Below, one piece after another: positions 1-5,258 of a stretch of 12,993 nt of DNA; within the stretch, counting starts at the first letter, position 1; each line of letters begins with the position of its first letter. The DNA is taken from contig CAYIRQ010000029.1 in the NCBI GenBank assembly GCA_964365905.1, positions 1 through 12,993 on the forward strand, in the 5' to 3' direction. The stretch comes from CAYIRQ01 sp964365905. Its GTDB lineage: Bacteria > Patescibacteriota > Gracilibacteria > Peribacterales > Peribacteraceae. The position numbers were made by a program, and so were the translations under genes. Below the pieces are notes generated by a model. The model had not been told where the DNA came from and searched no databases. It worked only from the letters and a program-made list of their open reading frames with translations.

Positions 1-345
1 CTTTACTCCCGCATCCCAGAGGATTTTCTCCAATTTCTTTGCGATCTGCTCGAGACCATCCTGGGAAGACGCGTGGCTCATCGCACGATATAAATCATCG
101 AGCACAGGAAGTATTTTGAGGAGGAGATCGCTCTGAATGAAGAAACGAAGTTCCGCCGCATCCCGCTCCATGCGCATTTTGAAGTTCTGGAGATCTGCTT
201 GTGCGCGTGCTGCTATGTCGATGAGACGGGCGACTTGTTTCTGAAGATCCTGCACGTTTGGTTCCGGCTTTCCTTGAGATTGCTGAGCTGCAGGTTTTGC
301 GTGCGCAGGTGGTTGCTTCGGAGCCGGCTGCTTGGGGTCGGTCAT
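1..345 (-). CDS. grpE: GrpE, nucleotide exchange factor of DnaK (partial, C-terminal part beyond left edge)
   Basis: GrpE releases ADP from DnaK and so drives the Hsp70 folding cycle in the cytoplasm. The 115 codons in the window read from the ATG at 345 to base 1 with no stop. After a Pro/Ala/Gln/Lys-rich, probably disordered N-terminus (residues 1-32) comes a long helical stretch (about 33-80) with the family pattern NFKMRMERDAAE, then LPVLDDLYRAM and GLEQIAKKLEKIL, which match the GrpE dimer helix and the start of the helical bundle. The C-terminal beta domain that contacts DnaK lies outside the window; the family is usually 170-200 residues. The start is supported by a -10 box six bases upstream (leaderless mRNA). 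It follows the DHH gene by 83 bp on the same strand. No CIRCE operator precedes it, unlike dnaK and clpC here. Identification rests on motif recognition, and I am sure of it. Confidence 0.93.
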   Translation of the reverse strand, partial: MTDPKQPAPKQPPAHAKPAAQQSQGKPEPNVQDLQKQVARLIDIAARAQADLQNFKMRMERDAAELRFFIQSDLLLKILPVLDDLYRAMSHASSQDGLEQIAKKLEKILWDAGVK

Positions 346-351
346 GCGAAA

Positions 352-360
352 AGTATACCA
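352..360 (-). promoter_or_regulatory. Extended -10 promoter of grpE, predicts a leaderless mRNA
   Basis: On the minus strand the sequence reads TG-G-TATACT, an extended -10 box (TG at 360-359, hexamer 357-352), followed by six bases and the grpE ATG at 345. The expected transcription start, seven bases after the hexamer, is the A of the ATG. No good -35 is visible at 17 bp spacing, which is common for extended -10 promoters. Confidence 0.6.
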
Positions 361-385
361 TCCCCGCGAGGATGTGCTTCGATAC

Positions 386-416
386 GCCCCGCAAGTGCGG
401 GGCAACTCAGCATGAC
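386..416. repeat. GC-rich hairpin plus GTCAT-family repeat between the first DHH gene and grpE
   Basis: A perfect 7-bp stem (GCCCCGC / GCGGGGC, loop AAGT, 386-403) is followed by CTCAGCATGAC (406-416), the complement of the dispersed core GTCATGCTGAG. The flanking bases (GTATCGAAG on the minus strand, next to the hairpin) resemble the ends of the copy inside fmt. There is no T-run on either side, so it is a poor intrinsic terminator for the DHH gene that ends at 429, although it might slow or stabilise the transcript end. Confidence 0.6.
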
Positions 417-428
417 GTATCAATCGTT

Positions 429-1715
429 CTACTGCTTCCTTTTCGTGATCTCCCTCAGAACATCCACGCCCCCCGTCTCATCTTTCTTCCCATTCTTCCC
501 AAGTTCTTTGACAACGTCTGTTCCGGTTTTTTGTGCTCGCTGCTTCTGCATCTCTCCAATGATTTTCTGAATGCATTCGAGAATCTGCAGCTGGAAGTTA
601 TCGTAATCTTTGACCCGGAATCCCGCGGCCCGAGCATGCCCGCCACCTCCAAAGAGCTTCCCGGAGAGCGCGCTCACATCGATCGCTGTAGCCTGTGCTG
701 AGTCTGTCGAAGCAGTAGAGCGCAGGCTAGCCTTGAATCCTCCCTCCTCCACTTCCGTGAAGAGGATATAGACCTCCGCTTCCGGGATGGTCGTGAGGAG
801 CTCATCGATGATACCGTGCGTCTCCTTGCTTTCCGCGTGCATTTCTGCGAGATCCTCCTTACCAATCGCTGACCACACGATGCGTTCCTTCGCATTCACC
901 TGGATATTGTGGAGCGCCCGACCCCAGATTTTGAGTGTCGAGAGAGGCTTCGTCTTATAGATGTAGCGAATGATCTCCTGTTGTCTGGCTCCATGATCGA
1001 GGAGCGCTGCCGCGACTTCAAGGGATTCCGGCGTCGTATTCGGGTTCTGGAAACTCCGAGTGTCCGTGATGAGTCCCGTGAGGAGGAGTGTCGCTATGTC
1101 CGGCGTGATCGCCTTCTTCCACTCAGGATCACTGATGAAAAGGCGATAGAGGACTTCCGTCGCACTCGCAGACGCAGGGTCAATGACCTGTACCTTTCCG
1201 AAGCGAGTATTACTGATGTGATGATCGATATTGAGAATAGGAACGTTCCTGAAAAATTCCGGATGACCTTCGAAGAGAGAGCCGAGGAGCTTGAGCTCTG
1301 CGGTGTCCACGATGATCGTGAGATCGTACGGAAATGCCCCTTCCTGAAGTGTGACGTCGCTTTTTTGAAATGTGCCCTTCTTCGGAGTCACGATGATATT
1401 CACTTTCTTTTCCTCCACCGAATAGCGAAGCTTGTCGAGCTCGACGCCGCGGCTGCAATCGAGAGTGATCACGAAGCTCTGCGGAGCCGAGAGCTCATTC
1501 TCCAATTTTTCATATCCCGGCAGAAATTCGAGTGACTCAGGAAGCGTGTCCGGGCAAAGAACCGTGCATTCTTTGCCGGCAGCGGTAAGGACGAGGTAGG
1601 TCGCGAGAGCGGAACTGAGTCCATCAGGATCAACGTTCGCATGGGGGACGATGAGGATGCGATGCGCTTCCTCGATGAGTTTTTTGGCCTCTGAGAGCGA
1701 TTTTTGGTCAAGCAT
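429..1715 (-). CDS. DHH/DHHA1 phosphoesterase, NrnA-like, with insert and C-terminal extension
   Basis: The family (RecJ-like DHH superfamily) includes NrnA, which degrades 2-5 nt RNAs and dephosphorylates pAp, using Mn2+. Catalytic motifs are complete: H25-x3-D29-x-D31 in HANVDPD; D137 in IIVDTAE; D164-H165-H166; D218 in TGLITDTRS. The DHHA1 substrate-binding glycine loop GGGGHARAAGF is at 356-366. Two parts are unlike short NrnA proteins: residues about 80-130 hold an extra segment (VITLDCSRG ... VTPKKGTF) before the second Asp motif, and about 60 charged residues follow the glycine loop. At 428 residues it is roughly 100 longer than typical NrnA. The ATG at 1715 follows a good promoter; I see no strong ribosome binding site. 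grpE lies downstream on the same strand. Its exact substrate (oligoribonucleotide, pAp or cyclic dinucleotide product) cannot be told from sequence. Confidence is high for family, moderate for role. Confidence 0.9.
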   Translation of the reverse strand: MLDQKSLSEAKKLIEEAHRILIVPHANVDPDGLSSALATYLVLTAAGKECTVLCPDTLPESLEFLPGYEKLENELSAPQSFVITLDCSRGVELDKLRYSVEEKKVNIIVTPKKGTFQKSDVTLQEGAFPYDLTIIVDTAELKLLGSLFEGHPEFFRNVPILNIDHHISNTRFGKVQVIDPASASATEVLYRLFISDPEWKKAITPDIATLLLTGLITDTRSFQNPNTTPESLEVAAALLDHGARQQEIIRYIYKTKPLSTLKIWGRALHNIQVNAKERIVWSAIGKEDLAEMHAESKETHGIIDELLTTIPEAEVYILFTEVEEGGFKASLRSTASTDSAQATAIDVSALSGKLFGGGGHARAAGFRVKDYDNFQLQILECIQKIIGEMQKQRAQKTGTDVVKELGKNGKKDETGGVDVLREITKRKQ

Positions 1716-1737
1716 GGGGCTTTTCCCGTATTAATAT

Positions 1738-1766
1738 ATTATAGAACATATTTAAGTTTTACGCAA
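1738..1766 (-). promoter_or_regulatory. Sigma70-type promoter of the first DHH gene
   Basis: On the minus strand TTGCGT (1766-1761), a 17-bp spacer and a perfect TATAAT (1743-1738) lie upstream of the ATG at 1715. The expected start near 1731 leaves a leader of about 15 bases. Confidence 0.65.
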
Positions 1767-1823
1767 GTATGCAGGAGAAAGGTCTCATTCTCTTCTCTCT
1801 CGCAAAAAAGGTCAAGAATGAGG

Positions 1824-1829
1824 TATACT
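1824..1829 (+). promoter_or_regulatory. Possible -10 box for the VirB2-like gene
   Basis: TATACT lies 16 bases before the ATG at 1846. No convincing -35 is present at 16-18 bp. An AGGA at 1833-1836 could be a ribosome binding site, but the start site predicted from this -10 (about 1836) would remove most of it, so only one of the two readings is likely right. Confidence 0.35.
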
Positions 1830-1845
1830 GATAGGAAACATTCCT

Positions 1846-2277
1846 ATGCTTAAAAAGCACAATAAGCATCAATGTGTCATGGTGAGCTCGTCGAACCATG
1901 ACACACATCGGCCTGTCACACTTCGGCGCGCTCAGTGTGACACTTTCCTCACCCTCGGGATCCTTCTAGCTTTCCTTCTTCCCATTCCTGCAAACGCCCA
2001 GCCCGTGTTCTTCATGGATGTCTGCTGGGCAGGATTTGCCTGCATGGATTTCAACGCGTTTGGACTGAATCTTACAAATATACTCTTTGGCTCTGCTGCT
2101 CTCGTCTGCACCGCCATTTTTCTCATCGGCACCGCCTTCATGGTCTTTTCCGCGGGGAATGATACGTTGCTGCAGAAGGGAAAGGGGATGATGACGGGAT
2201 CGCTCATCGCGCTTGCGATCATCGTCGGTGCGTATGCGATCTGGAGGACCGTCGTATTTATTGTGTATTCCGGGTGA
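1846..2277 (+). CDS. Small exported two-helix membrane protein, VirB2/TrbC pilin-like
   Basis: 143 residues. A hydrophobic signal core (about 35-48) ends in a plausible cleavage site, ANA before Q52. Two transmembrane helices follow (about 78-101 and 116-142), joined by a short polar loop SAGNDTLLQKGKGMM. This two-helix plan after a signal peptide, with a basic loop containing K-G-K, is that of VirB2/TrbC-type pilins and of the many small pilin-like proteins of Patescibacteria; I infer the resemblance from layout only. No other type IV secretion gene is nearby, so a role in secretion is not supported by context. Cys60 and Cys66 lie just after the signal peptide. The N-terminal region before the signal core is unusually long (34 residues), and residues 10-33 are encoded by two palindromic repeats. 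No alternative start lies between the repeats and the signal core. It ends 7 bp before the tRNA gene on the other strand. Confidence 0.7.
   Translation: MLKKHNKHQCVMVSSSNHDTHRPVTLRRAQCDTFLTLGILLAFLLPIPANAQPVFFMDVCWAGFACMDFNAFGLNLTNILFGSAALVCTAIFLIGTAFMVFSAGNDTLLQKGKGMMTGSLIALAIIVGAYAIWRTVVFIVYSG
1873..1942. repeat. Pair of inverted palindromic repeats inside the VirB2-like gene
   Basis: Hairpin one: TGTGTCATGGT (1873-1883), an 11-base loop, ACCATGACACA (1895-1905); the arms match at all 11 positions. Hairpin two: TGTCACACT (1914-1922), an 11-base loop, AGTGTGACA (1934-1942); the arms match at all 9. The loop of the first (GAGCTCGTCGA) and the reverse complement of the second (GAGCGCGCCGA) differ at only two positions, so these are two inverted copies of one element. 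The pair lies in frame in the 5' part of a coding sequence. Confidence 0.85.
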
Positions 2278-2284
2278 AGCAAGG

Positions 2285-2359
2285 TGGTGCTCTCGACAGG
2301 AATCGAACCTGTATCTCAAGCTTCGGAGGCTTGCGGTCTATCCGTTGACCTACGAGAGC
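2285..2359 (-). tRNA. tRNA-Arg (anticodon CCG)
   Basis: 75 nt including an encoded CCA. Read on the minus strand: acceptor GCTCTCG pairing with CGAGAGC; D stem GGTC/GACC with loop AACGGATA; anticodon stem CAAGC/GCTTG with the 7-base loop CTCCGAA, giving anticodon CCG (codon CGG, Arg); a 4-base variable region AGAT; T stem ACAGG/CCTGT with loop TTCGATT; discriminator A followed by CCA. All stems pair fully. No promoter is obvious directly upstream, so it may be transcribed together with the DHH gene 61 bp upstream. Its 3' end lies 7 bp from the stop codon of the convergent VirB2-like gene. Confidence 0.96.
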
Positions 2360-2400
2360 GAATGCTTCCCATCGCAGCCACGGAGGGCTGCTCTCATCGT

Positions 2401-2428
2401 CAATTGTCCATTGTCCATTGTCAATTGT
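2401..2428 (+). repeat. Heptamer tandem repeat, C(A/C)ATTGT x4 (ACAATKG family)
   Basis: Four consecutive 7-base units: CAATTGT, CCATTGT, CCATTGT, CAATTGT, with partial units on either side. The reverse complement is ACAATKG, the same unit as the array at 10921-10955 in priA. The array overlaps the 3' end of the second DHH gene and provides its last codons and stop (TGA at 2421-2423). Confidence 0.9.
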
Positions 2429-3416
2429 CCGTTTTCGGCGGTATCACCTTCCACCGCGTTTCCTCTGCCAGTTTCCCATTGATCGAAAAGCCCGCAGCTT
2501 TCTTATGACCGCCGCCGGAGAATTTTTGCGCAAGGGAGGAAACGTCGATGTCATCCCGCAGCGTTCGAAGGGAACCTTTCACTTTGCCTCCGCGTTCCGA
2601 AAGGATGAGAGAGAACTTCATGCCCGGGATGGAGTTCACGTAGTCGATTGCGCCCGTGAGTTCGGAGAAATTCGCTCCCGTCGCGCGGAAATCGCCGGCG
2701 GTGACGGCGGAGACAGCGGCACCTTCTTCCGTGATGGATATTTTCTCAAGCACGCGGCCCCAGAGGCGGAGCGTGGAGATTTTGCTCGAACGGAAAATAT
2801 TCTCAATGAGTGCTTTTTGATTTGCGCCGGCCCGAAGAAGGCGCGCCGCAGTACGATACACGCGCTGCGAGGTATTACTGTGCATGAGACTGCCTGTATC
2901 CGTATAGATCCCTGTGAGAAGGCATGTTGCAACGTCGGGATTCATGGAAAAATTCAGACTATCAGCAATGTCCACAACAATTTCCGCAGTCGATGCTGCA
3001 GTACCATCGATGATATTGATCTGCGCAAAGGGAGAGCCATCGGGATGATGATCCACCTTGAGCGTCCTCCAGCCCTCTGCCTCCGCTTTTTCGGGGGAGA
3101 AGAGCAGGGGATAGACTTCATGAAGTTCCGTGAGCTTGGGTTCCGCGGTATCGAGGATGATGATGAGATCGCCTTGCTCAAATTCCACCGTGTGACTGAT
3201 GGCGTTGCTCCCCGGAAGAAAGTGAAAGCTGTTTGGAGCGGGATCACGGCAGAGCGTGAGGATTTCCTTTCGGGGATACTGCGTGCGAAGAAGTGCTGCG
3301 ATTCCGAGCATCGATCCCAGAGCATCTCCATCAGGATTTGCATGCGTGAGACAAATGATCCTCGTTGCTCCCTCAAAAGAAGAAAACACCTGTGAAGTCT
3401 CATTGACATTGAGCAT
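2421..3416 (-). CDS. nrnA: NrnA-like DHH/DHHA1 phosphoesterase (oligoribonuclease / pAp phosphatase family)
   Basis: 331 residues, the usual NrnA length. NrnA family members finish RNA decay by degrading nano-RNAs and hydrolyse 3'-phosphoadenosine 5'-phosphate to AMP. All catalytic motifs are present: H25-A-N-P-D29-G-D31-ALGS; D89 in IILDTAE; V-D122-H123-H124; D173 in TGIYTDTGS. The DHHA1 loop GGGHKKAAGF is at 301-310. It is much closer to standard NrnA than the longer DHH protein at 429-1715, with which it shares the fold and about 700 bp of separation, so the two are old paralogues or have split roles. The ATG at 3416 lies 29 bases after a predicted start site. The last residues (KTDN) and the stop codon come from a heptamer repeat, so the natural C-terminus has probably been changed by the repeat. 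The symbol is by family, since the substrate is untested. Confidence 0.9.
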   Translation of the reverse strand: MLNVNETSQVFSSFEGATRIICLTHANPDGDALGSMLGIAALLRTQYPRKEILTLCRDPAPNSFHFLPGSNAISHTVEFEQGDLIIILDTAEPKLTELHEVYPLLFSPEKAEAEGWRTLKVDHHPDGSPFAQINIIDGTAASTAEIVVDIADSLNFSMNPDVATCLLTGIYTDTGSLMHSNTSQRVYRTAARLLRAGANQKALIENIFRSSKISTLRLWGRVLEKISITEEGAAVSAVTAGDFRATGANFSELTGAIDYVNSIPGMKFSLILSERGGKVKGSLRTLRDDIDVSSLAQKFSGGGHKKAAGFSINGKLAEETRWKVIPPKTDN

Positions 3417-3451
3417 ACGTGAGGGTTGCTCATGACGAAGTAAAGGGTCTA

Positions 3452-3480
3452 ATCTTAAGCATTTCGAAGAGTTCCCTCAA
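3452..3480 (-). promoter_or_regulatory. Sigma70-type promoter of the second DHH gene
   Basis: On the minus strand TTGAGG (3480-3475), a 17-bp spacer and TAAGAT (3457-3452). The expected start is near 3445, giving a leader of about 29 bases before the ATG at 3416. It is back to back with the fmt promoter region. Confidence 0.6.
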
Positions 3481-3498
3481 TGAAGTGGGGTTGCGGGC

Positions 3499-3519
3499 AG
3501 GTGTTAGGTGTTAGGTTTT
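3499..3519 (+). repeat. Heptamer tandem repeat, AGGTNTT x3, at the fmt promoter
   Basis: AGGTGTT, AGGTGTT, AGGTTTT in a row. The array ends where the extended -10 of fmt begins (TG at 3519-3520), so it occupies the place of the -35 box and spacer. A second array of the same family, in reverse orientation, lies within fmt at 3755-3782. Confidence 0.85.
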
Positions 3520-3527
3520 GCTACACT
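3519..3527 (+). promoter_or_regulatory. Extended -10 promoter of fmt
   Basis: TG-C-TACACT (hexamer 3522-3527). Eight bases separate the hexamer from the ATG at 3536, so the expected start site falls at or within two bases of the start codon (leaderless or nearly so). Confidence 0.5.
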
Positions 3528-3535
3528 CATCTTTA

Positions 3536-4525
3536 ATGTCCCCTTTGCGCATCGTTTTCTGTGGAACTCCGGACTTCGCTTGCCCTTCTCTCAAAGCATT
3601 GCATGAAGATTCTGCGTTCGAAGTGCTTCAGGTCATTACACAGCCAGATCGACTTGCAGGTAGGGGGAAAAAGCTTACAGCACCACCCGTGAAATATCTT
3701 GCAGAAAAACTGAAGATCCCTGTTTTACAACCAGAGAACATTAATACTGATCTAAAACCTAAAACCTATAACCTAATACCTGATTTCCTAGTGGTTGTTG
3801 CGTATGGACAGATTCTCTCAGAGAGAATGCTTGCATGGCCCAAAATAGCACCGATCAACATCCATGCATCCTTATTGCCGCAATGGCGCGGGGCATCTCC
3901 CATCCAGCAGGCAATTCTTGCGGGAGATACAGAAACGGGTGTTACCATACAGAGAATGGTGAAGAAGCTCGATGCGGGACCCATTCTTGCGCAGGAAAAG
4001 GTTGCGGTTGCAGACCGTGAAACGGCGGTTTCGCTTGAGGGGAAACTTGCAACCATAGGATCAAAACTGCTTGTGAGTACCCTACACGTCATGCTGAGCA
4101 GATATCTTGGGGTGTCATCCCGAGTAGCACGAGCCCCGAAGGGCGAAGTGTCCCTCGGCAGGCTCGGGACAGGCAGTATCGAGGGACGAAGCACGTCACA
4201 CCTCGAGACTGAGCAAGATGAAGCTCAAGCGACGTATTGCAAAAAGCTCACGAGGAGCATGGGGGAAGTGGATCCAGAGAGCATGACTGCGGAGGAAATT
4301 GATCGTAGGGTGCGAGCACTTGTGCCGTGGCCGGGAGTACGAATGAGGATGAGAGGAAGAAGAGGAAGAGAGGAGGAGATGAAGCTCATTGAAACCTCCC
4401 TTGTACCTCATCAGGATGCGCTTGCCATTCCCTGCGCGAAAAACACGGTGCTCTATGTTCTCAGGCTCCAGCCCCCGACGAAGCGCGTGATGACGGGAGC
4501 GGAGTGGGGAAGAGGTTACTTATAG
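3536..4525 (+). CDS. fmt: Methionyl-tRNA formyltransferase
   Basis: Fmt transfers a formyl group from 10-formyltetrahydrofolate to initiator Met-tRNA, so it acts at translation initiation. 329 residues from the ATG at 3536; an upstream in-frame TTG at 3518 lies in the promoter and is rejected. The N-terminus has IVFCGTPDFA; residues 106-151 hold the formyltransferase signature INIHASLLPQWRGASPIQ ... KKLDAGPIL with the catalytic triad N108, H110 and D146. The C-terminal tRNA-binding domain starts near QATYCKKLT (231-239). Two segments are built from repeats: residues about 74-83 (KPKTYNLIP), just before the conserved DFLVVVAYGQIL, from a heptamer array; and about 183-225, where a palindromic element adds roughly 30 residues to the interdomain linker, normally some 15 residues long. 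Both lie outside the catalytic core and the frame is kept, so the enzyme is probably active. Confidence 0.95.
   Translation: MSPLRIVFCGTPDFACPSLKALHEDSAFEVLQVITQPDRLAGRGKKLTAPPVKYLAEKLKIPVLQPENINTDLKPKTYNLIPDFLVVVAYGQILSERMLAWPKIAPINIHASLLPQWRGASPIQQAILAGDTETGVTIQRMVKKLDAGPILAQEKVAVADRETAVSLEGKLATIGSKLLVSTLHVMLSRYLGVSSRVARAPKGEVSLGRLGTGSIEGRSTSHLETEQDEAQATYCKKLTRSMGEVDPESMTAEEIDRRVRALVPWPGVRMRMRGRRGREEEMKLIETSLVPHQDALAIPCAKNTVLYVLRLQPPTKRVMTGAEWGRGYL
3755..3782 (+). repeat. Heptamer tandem repeat inside fmt (AGGTNTT family, reverse orientation)
   Basis: AAACCTA, AAACCTA, TAACCTA, ATACCTG: four 7-base units whose reverse complement fits AGGTNTT, the unit at 3499-3519. It stays in frame with fmt and encodes part of the segment before the conserved VVVAYGQ strand. 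Confidence 0.85.
4088..4200. repeat. Palindromic dispersed element inserted in frame in fmt
   Basis: Contains two cores in the same orientation, GTCATGCTGAG (4088-4098) and GTCATCCCGAG (4114-4124), an inner inverted repeat TGTCCC/GGGACA (4149-4154 and 4166-4171), and the closing sequence GTATCGAGGGAC (4176-4187), which mirrors the GTCATCCCGAG end imperfectly. It coincides with the overlong linker of Fmt. The ends are approximate. Confidence 0.7.
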
Positions 4526-4626
4526 GCACTCTGCCGATGTCGAATCTTCGTAATGAATGCACCGCTGGAGCTCTTCGCCGCCTTCGGATGATAGAACACA
4601 TGGAGCACCGATATCAAGGAATGAAC

Positions 4627-4932
4627 CTATTCCACTACATCACCAAGAGCCTTCCTCACAAGGTCCTCCATTGATTTTGGCAATCGCTCAGGAGTTTTTG
4701 TCAGCTCAAAAAAACGCTTCGATACTCCGTGGGGTGCAATAACGTGTTCGATATCTCCACTGGCCATAAACTTTACAAACATCACATCATGTGGACCAAC
4801 TGCGCTCCTTTCTCCCGGCTTTCCCCTGCAACCAAGTTGCCAGCGCTCTGCGAGCTCGCCATCAATGACGTATTCTCTTTCCGCAATCATCGCTCCATCT
4901 CGCTTCAAGAATCTTCGTTCCAATATAGCCAT
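4627..4932 (-). CDS. Hypothetical protein, 101 residues
   Basis: I do not recognise this gene. The reading frame is open from 5037 to the TAG at 4627 (136 codons), but a near-consensus promoter at 4976-5004 would start transcription about 4969, after the upstream ATG codons, so I choose the ATG at 4932 (MAILERRFLKRDG). The product is soluble-looking, with no signal peptide or membrane helix, rich in charged residues, with a central GCRGKPGERSAVGPHDVMF segment and a basic, helical C-terminus. No ribosome binding site is clear. It lies alone between fmt (plus) and clpC (plus), pointing towards fmt. After the TAG the same frame stays open for 36 more codons to a TAA at 4516-4518, overlapping the fmt 3' end. 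The bases from 4526 to 4626 hold nothing else I can name. That it is a real gene rests on the promoter and a protein-like composition. Confidence 0.55.
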   Translation of the reverse strand: MAILERRFLKRDGAMIAEREYVIDGELAERWQLGCRGKPGERSAVGPHDVMFVKFMASGDIEHVIAPHGVSKRFFELTKTPERLPKSMEDLVRKALGDVVE

Positions 4933-4975
4933 TGGGACACTCGAGTCCCCCTTTGCGCGCTTCGACCATAGTGAA

Positions 4976-5004
4976 ATTATAGTACCTTTGCTGTTCTCTG
5001 ACAA
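4976..5004 (-). promoter_or_regulatory. Near-consensus sigma70-type promoter
   Basis: On the minus strand TTGTCA (5004-4999), a 17-bp spacer and a perfect TATAAT (4981-4976). The expected start (4969) is the A of an ATG that opens a 36-codon reading frame in a different frame from the hypothetical gene; the first ATG in the gene's own frame after it is at 4932. Confidence 0.7.
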
Positions 5005-5090
5005 TTTATTGCGTGAAAGAAACATGACATTTCCCATACAACAAGGGTTTTGAAATGCAATGGAGATTAGCGGCGTCTGGAACGAAAAAG

Positions 5091-5099
5091 TGCTACAGT
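5091..5099 (+). promoter_or_regulatory. Likely extended -10 promoter of clpC
   Basis: TG-C-TACAGT (hexamer 5094-5099), the same form as the fmt promoter. The expected start near 5106 puts the CIRCE operator at about +15, a usual place for HrcA repression. No good -35 is seen. Confidence 0.45.
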
Positions 5100-5119
5100 G
5101 TCACGATGACGACTATTCA

Positions 5120-5146
5120 TTAGCACTCGAGATGAAAGAGTGCTAA
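5120..5146 (+). promoter_or_regulatory. CIRCE operator (HrcA binding site) of clpC, perfect
   Basis: TTAGCACTC (5120-5128), nine bases, GAGTGCTAA (5138-5146): an exact match to the CIRCE consensus. CIRCE is bound by the repressor HrcA, which is released when GroEL is titrated by unfolded proteins. The site lies in the clpC leader, 112 bp before the start codon, so clpC should be part of the HrcA regulon here. hrcA itself is not in the window. Confidence 0.97.
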
Positions 5147-5190
5147 ACTGACAGAAGAAACAGGATGGCTCGTCATTCGTTTTAGGAGAT

Positions 5191-5234
5191 GCTTCGTGGT
5201 TCGTCAGGCTCACCATGACATCGCTCAGCATGAC
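5191..5234. repeat. GTCAT-family repeats in the clpC leader
   Basis: Two cores read on the minus strand: CTCACCATGAC (5209-5219, the complement of GTCATGGTGAG) and CTCAGCATGAC (5224-5234, the complement of GTCATGCTGAG). Next to the first is GGTTCGTCAGG, so the minus strand reads ATGGT, an 11-base GAGCCTGACGA, then ACCAC, like the hairpin in the VirB2-like gene. The repeat keeps the clpC frame open upstream and creates a false GTG start at 5196. Confidence 0.75.
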
Positions 5235-5258
5235 AATTTCTTCTCACCACTTGTAATC

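Noticed and set aside
386..403. Rho-independent terminator of the first DHH gene
   Set aside because: A strong stem but no T-run on either strand; better explained as part of a dispersed repeat.
909..1535. Open frame on the plus strand, 208 codons
   Set aside because: Antisense to the first DHH gene, whose motifs are unmistakable; the translation is Arg/Glu-rich, as expected of a shadow frame.
2374..2391. Hairpin GCAGCC / GGCTGC between the second DHH gene and tRNA-Arg as a terminator
   Set aside because: Only a 6-bp stem and no T-run; co-transcription of the tRNA is as likely.
2418..3395. Open frame on the plus strand, 325 codons
   Set aside because: Lies opposite the second DHH gene over its whole length; the minus-strand protein carries all family motifs.
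5196..5258. Upstream GTG start giving ClpC 21 more residues
   Set aside because: The added codons come from the dispersed GTCAT repeat; the family N-terminus begins at the ATG at 5259.
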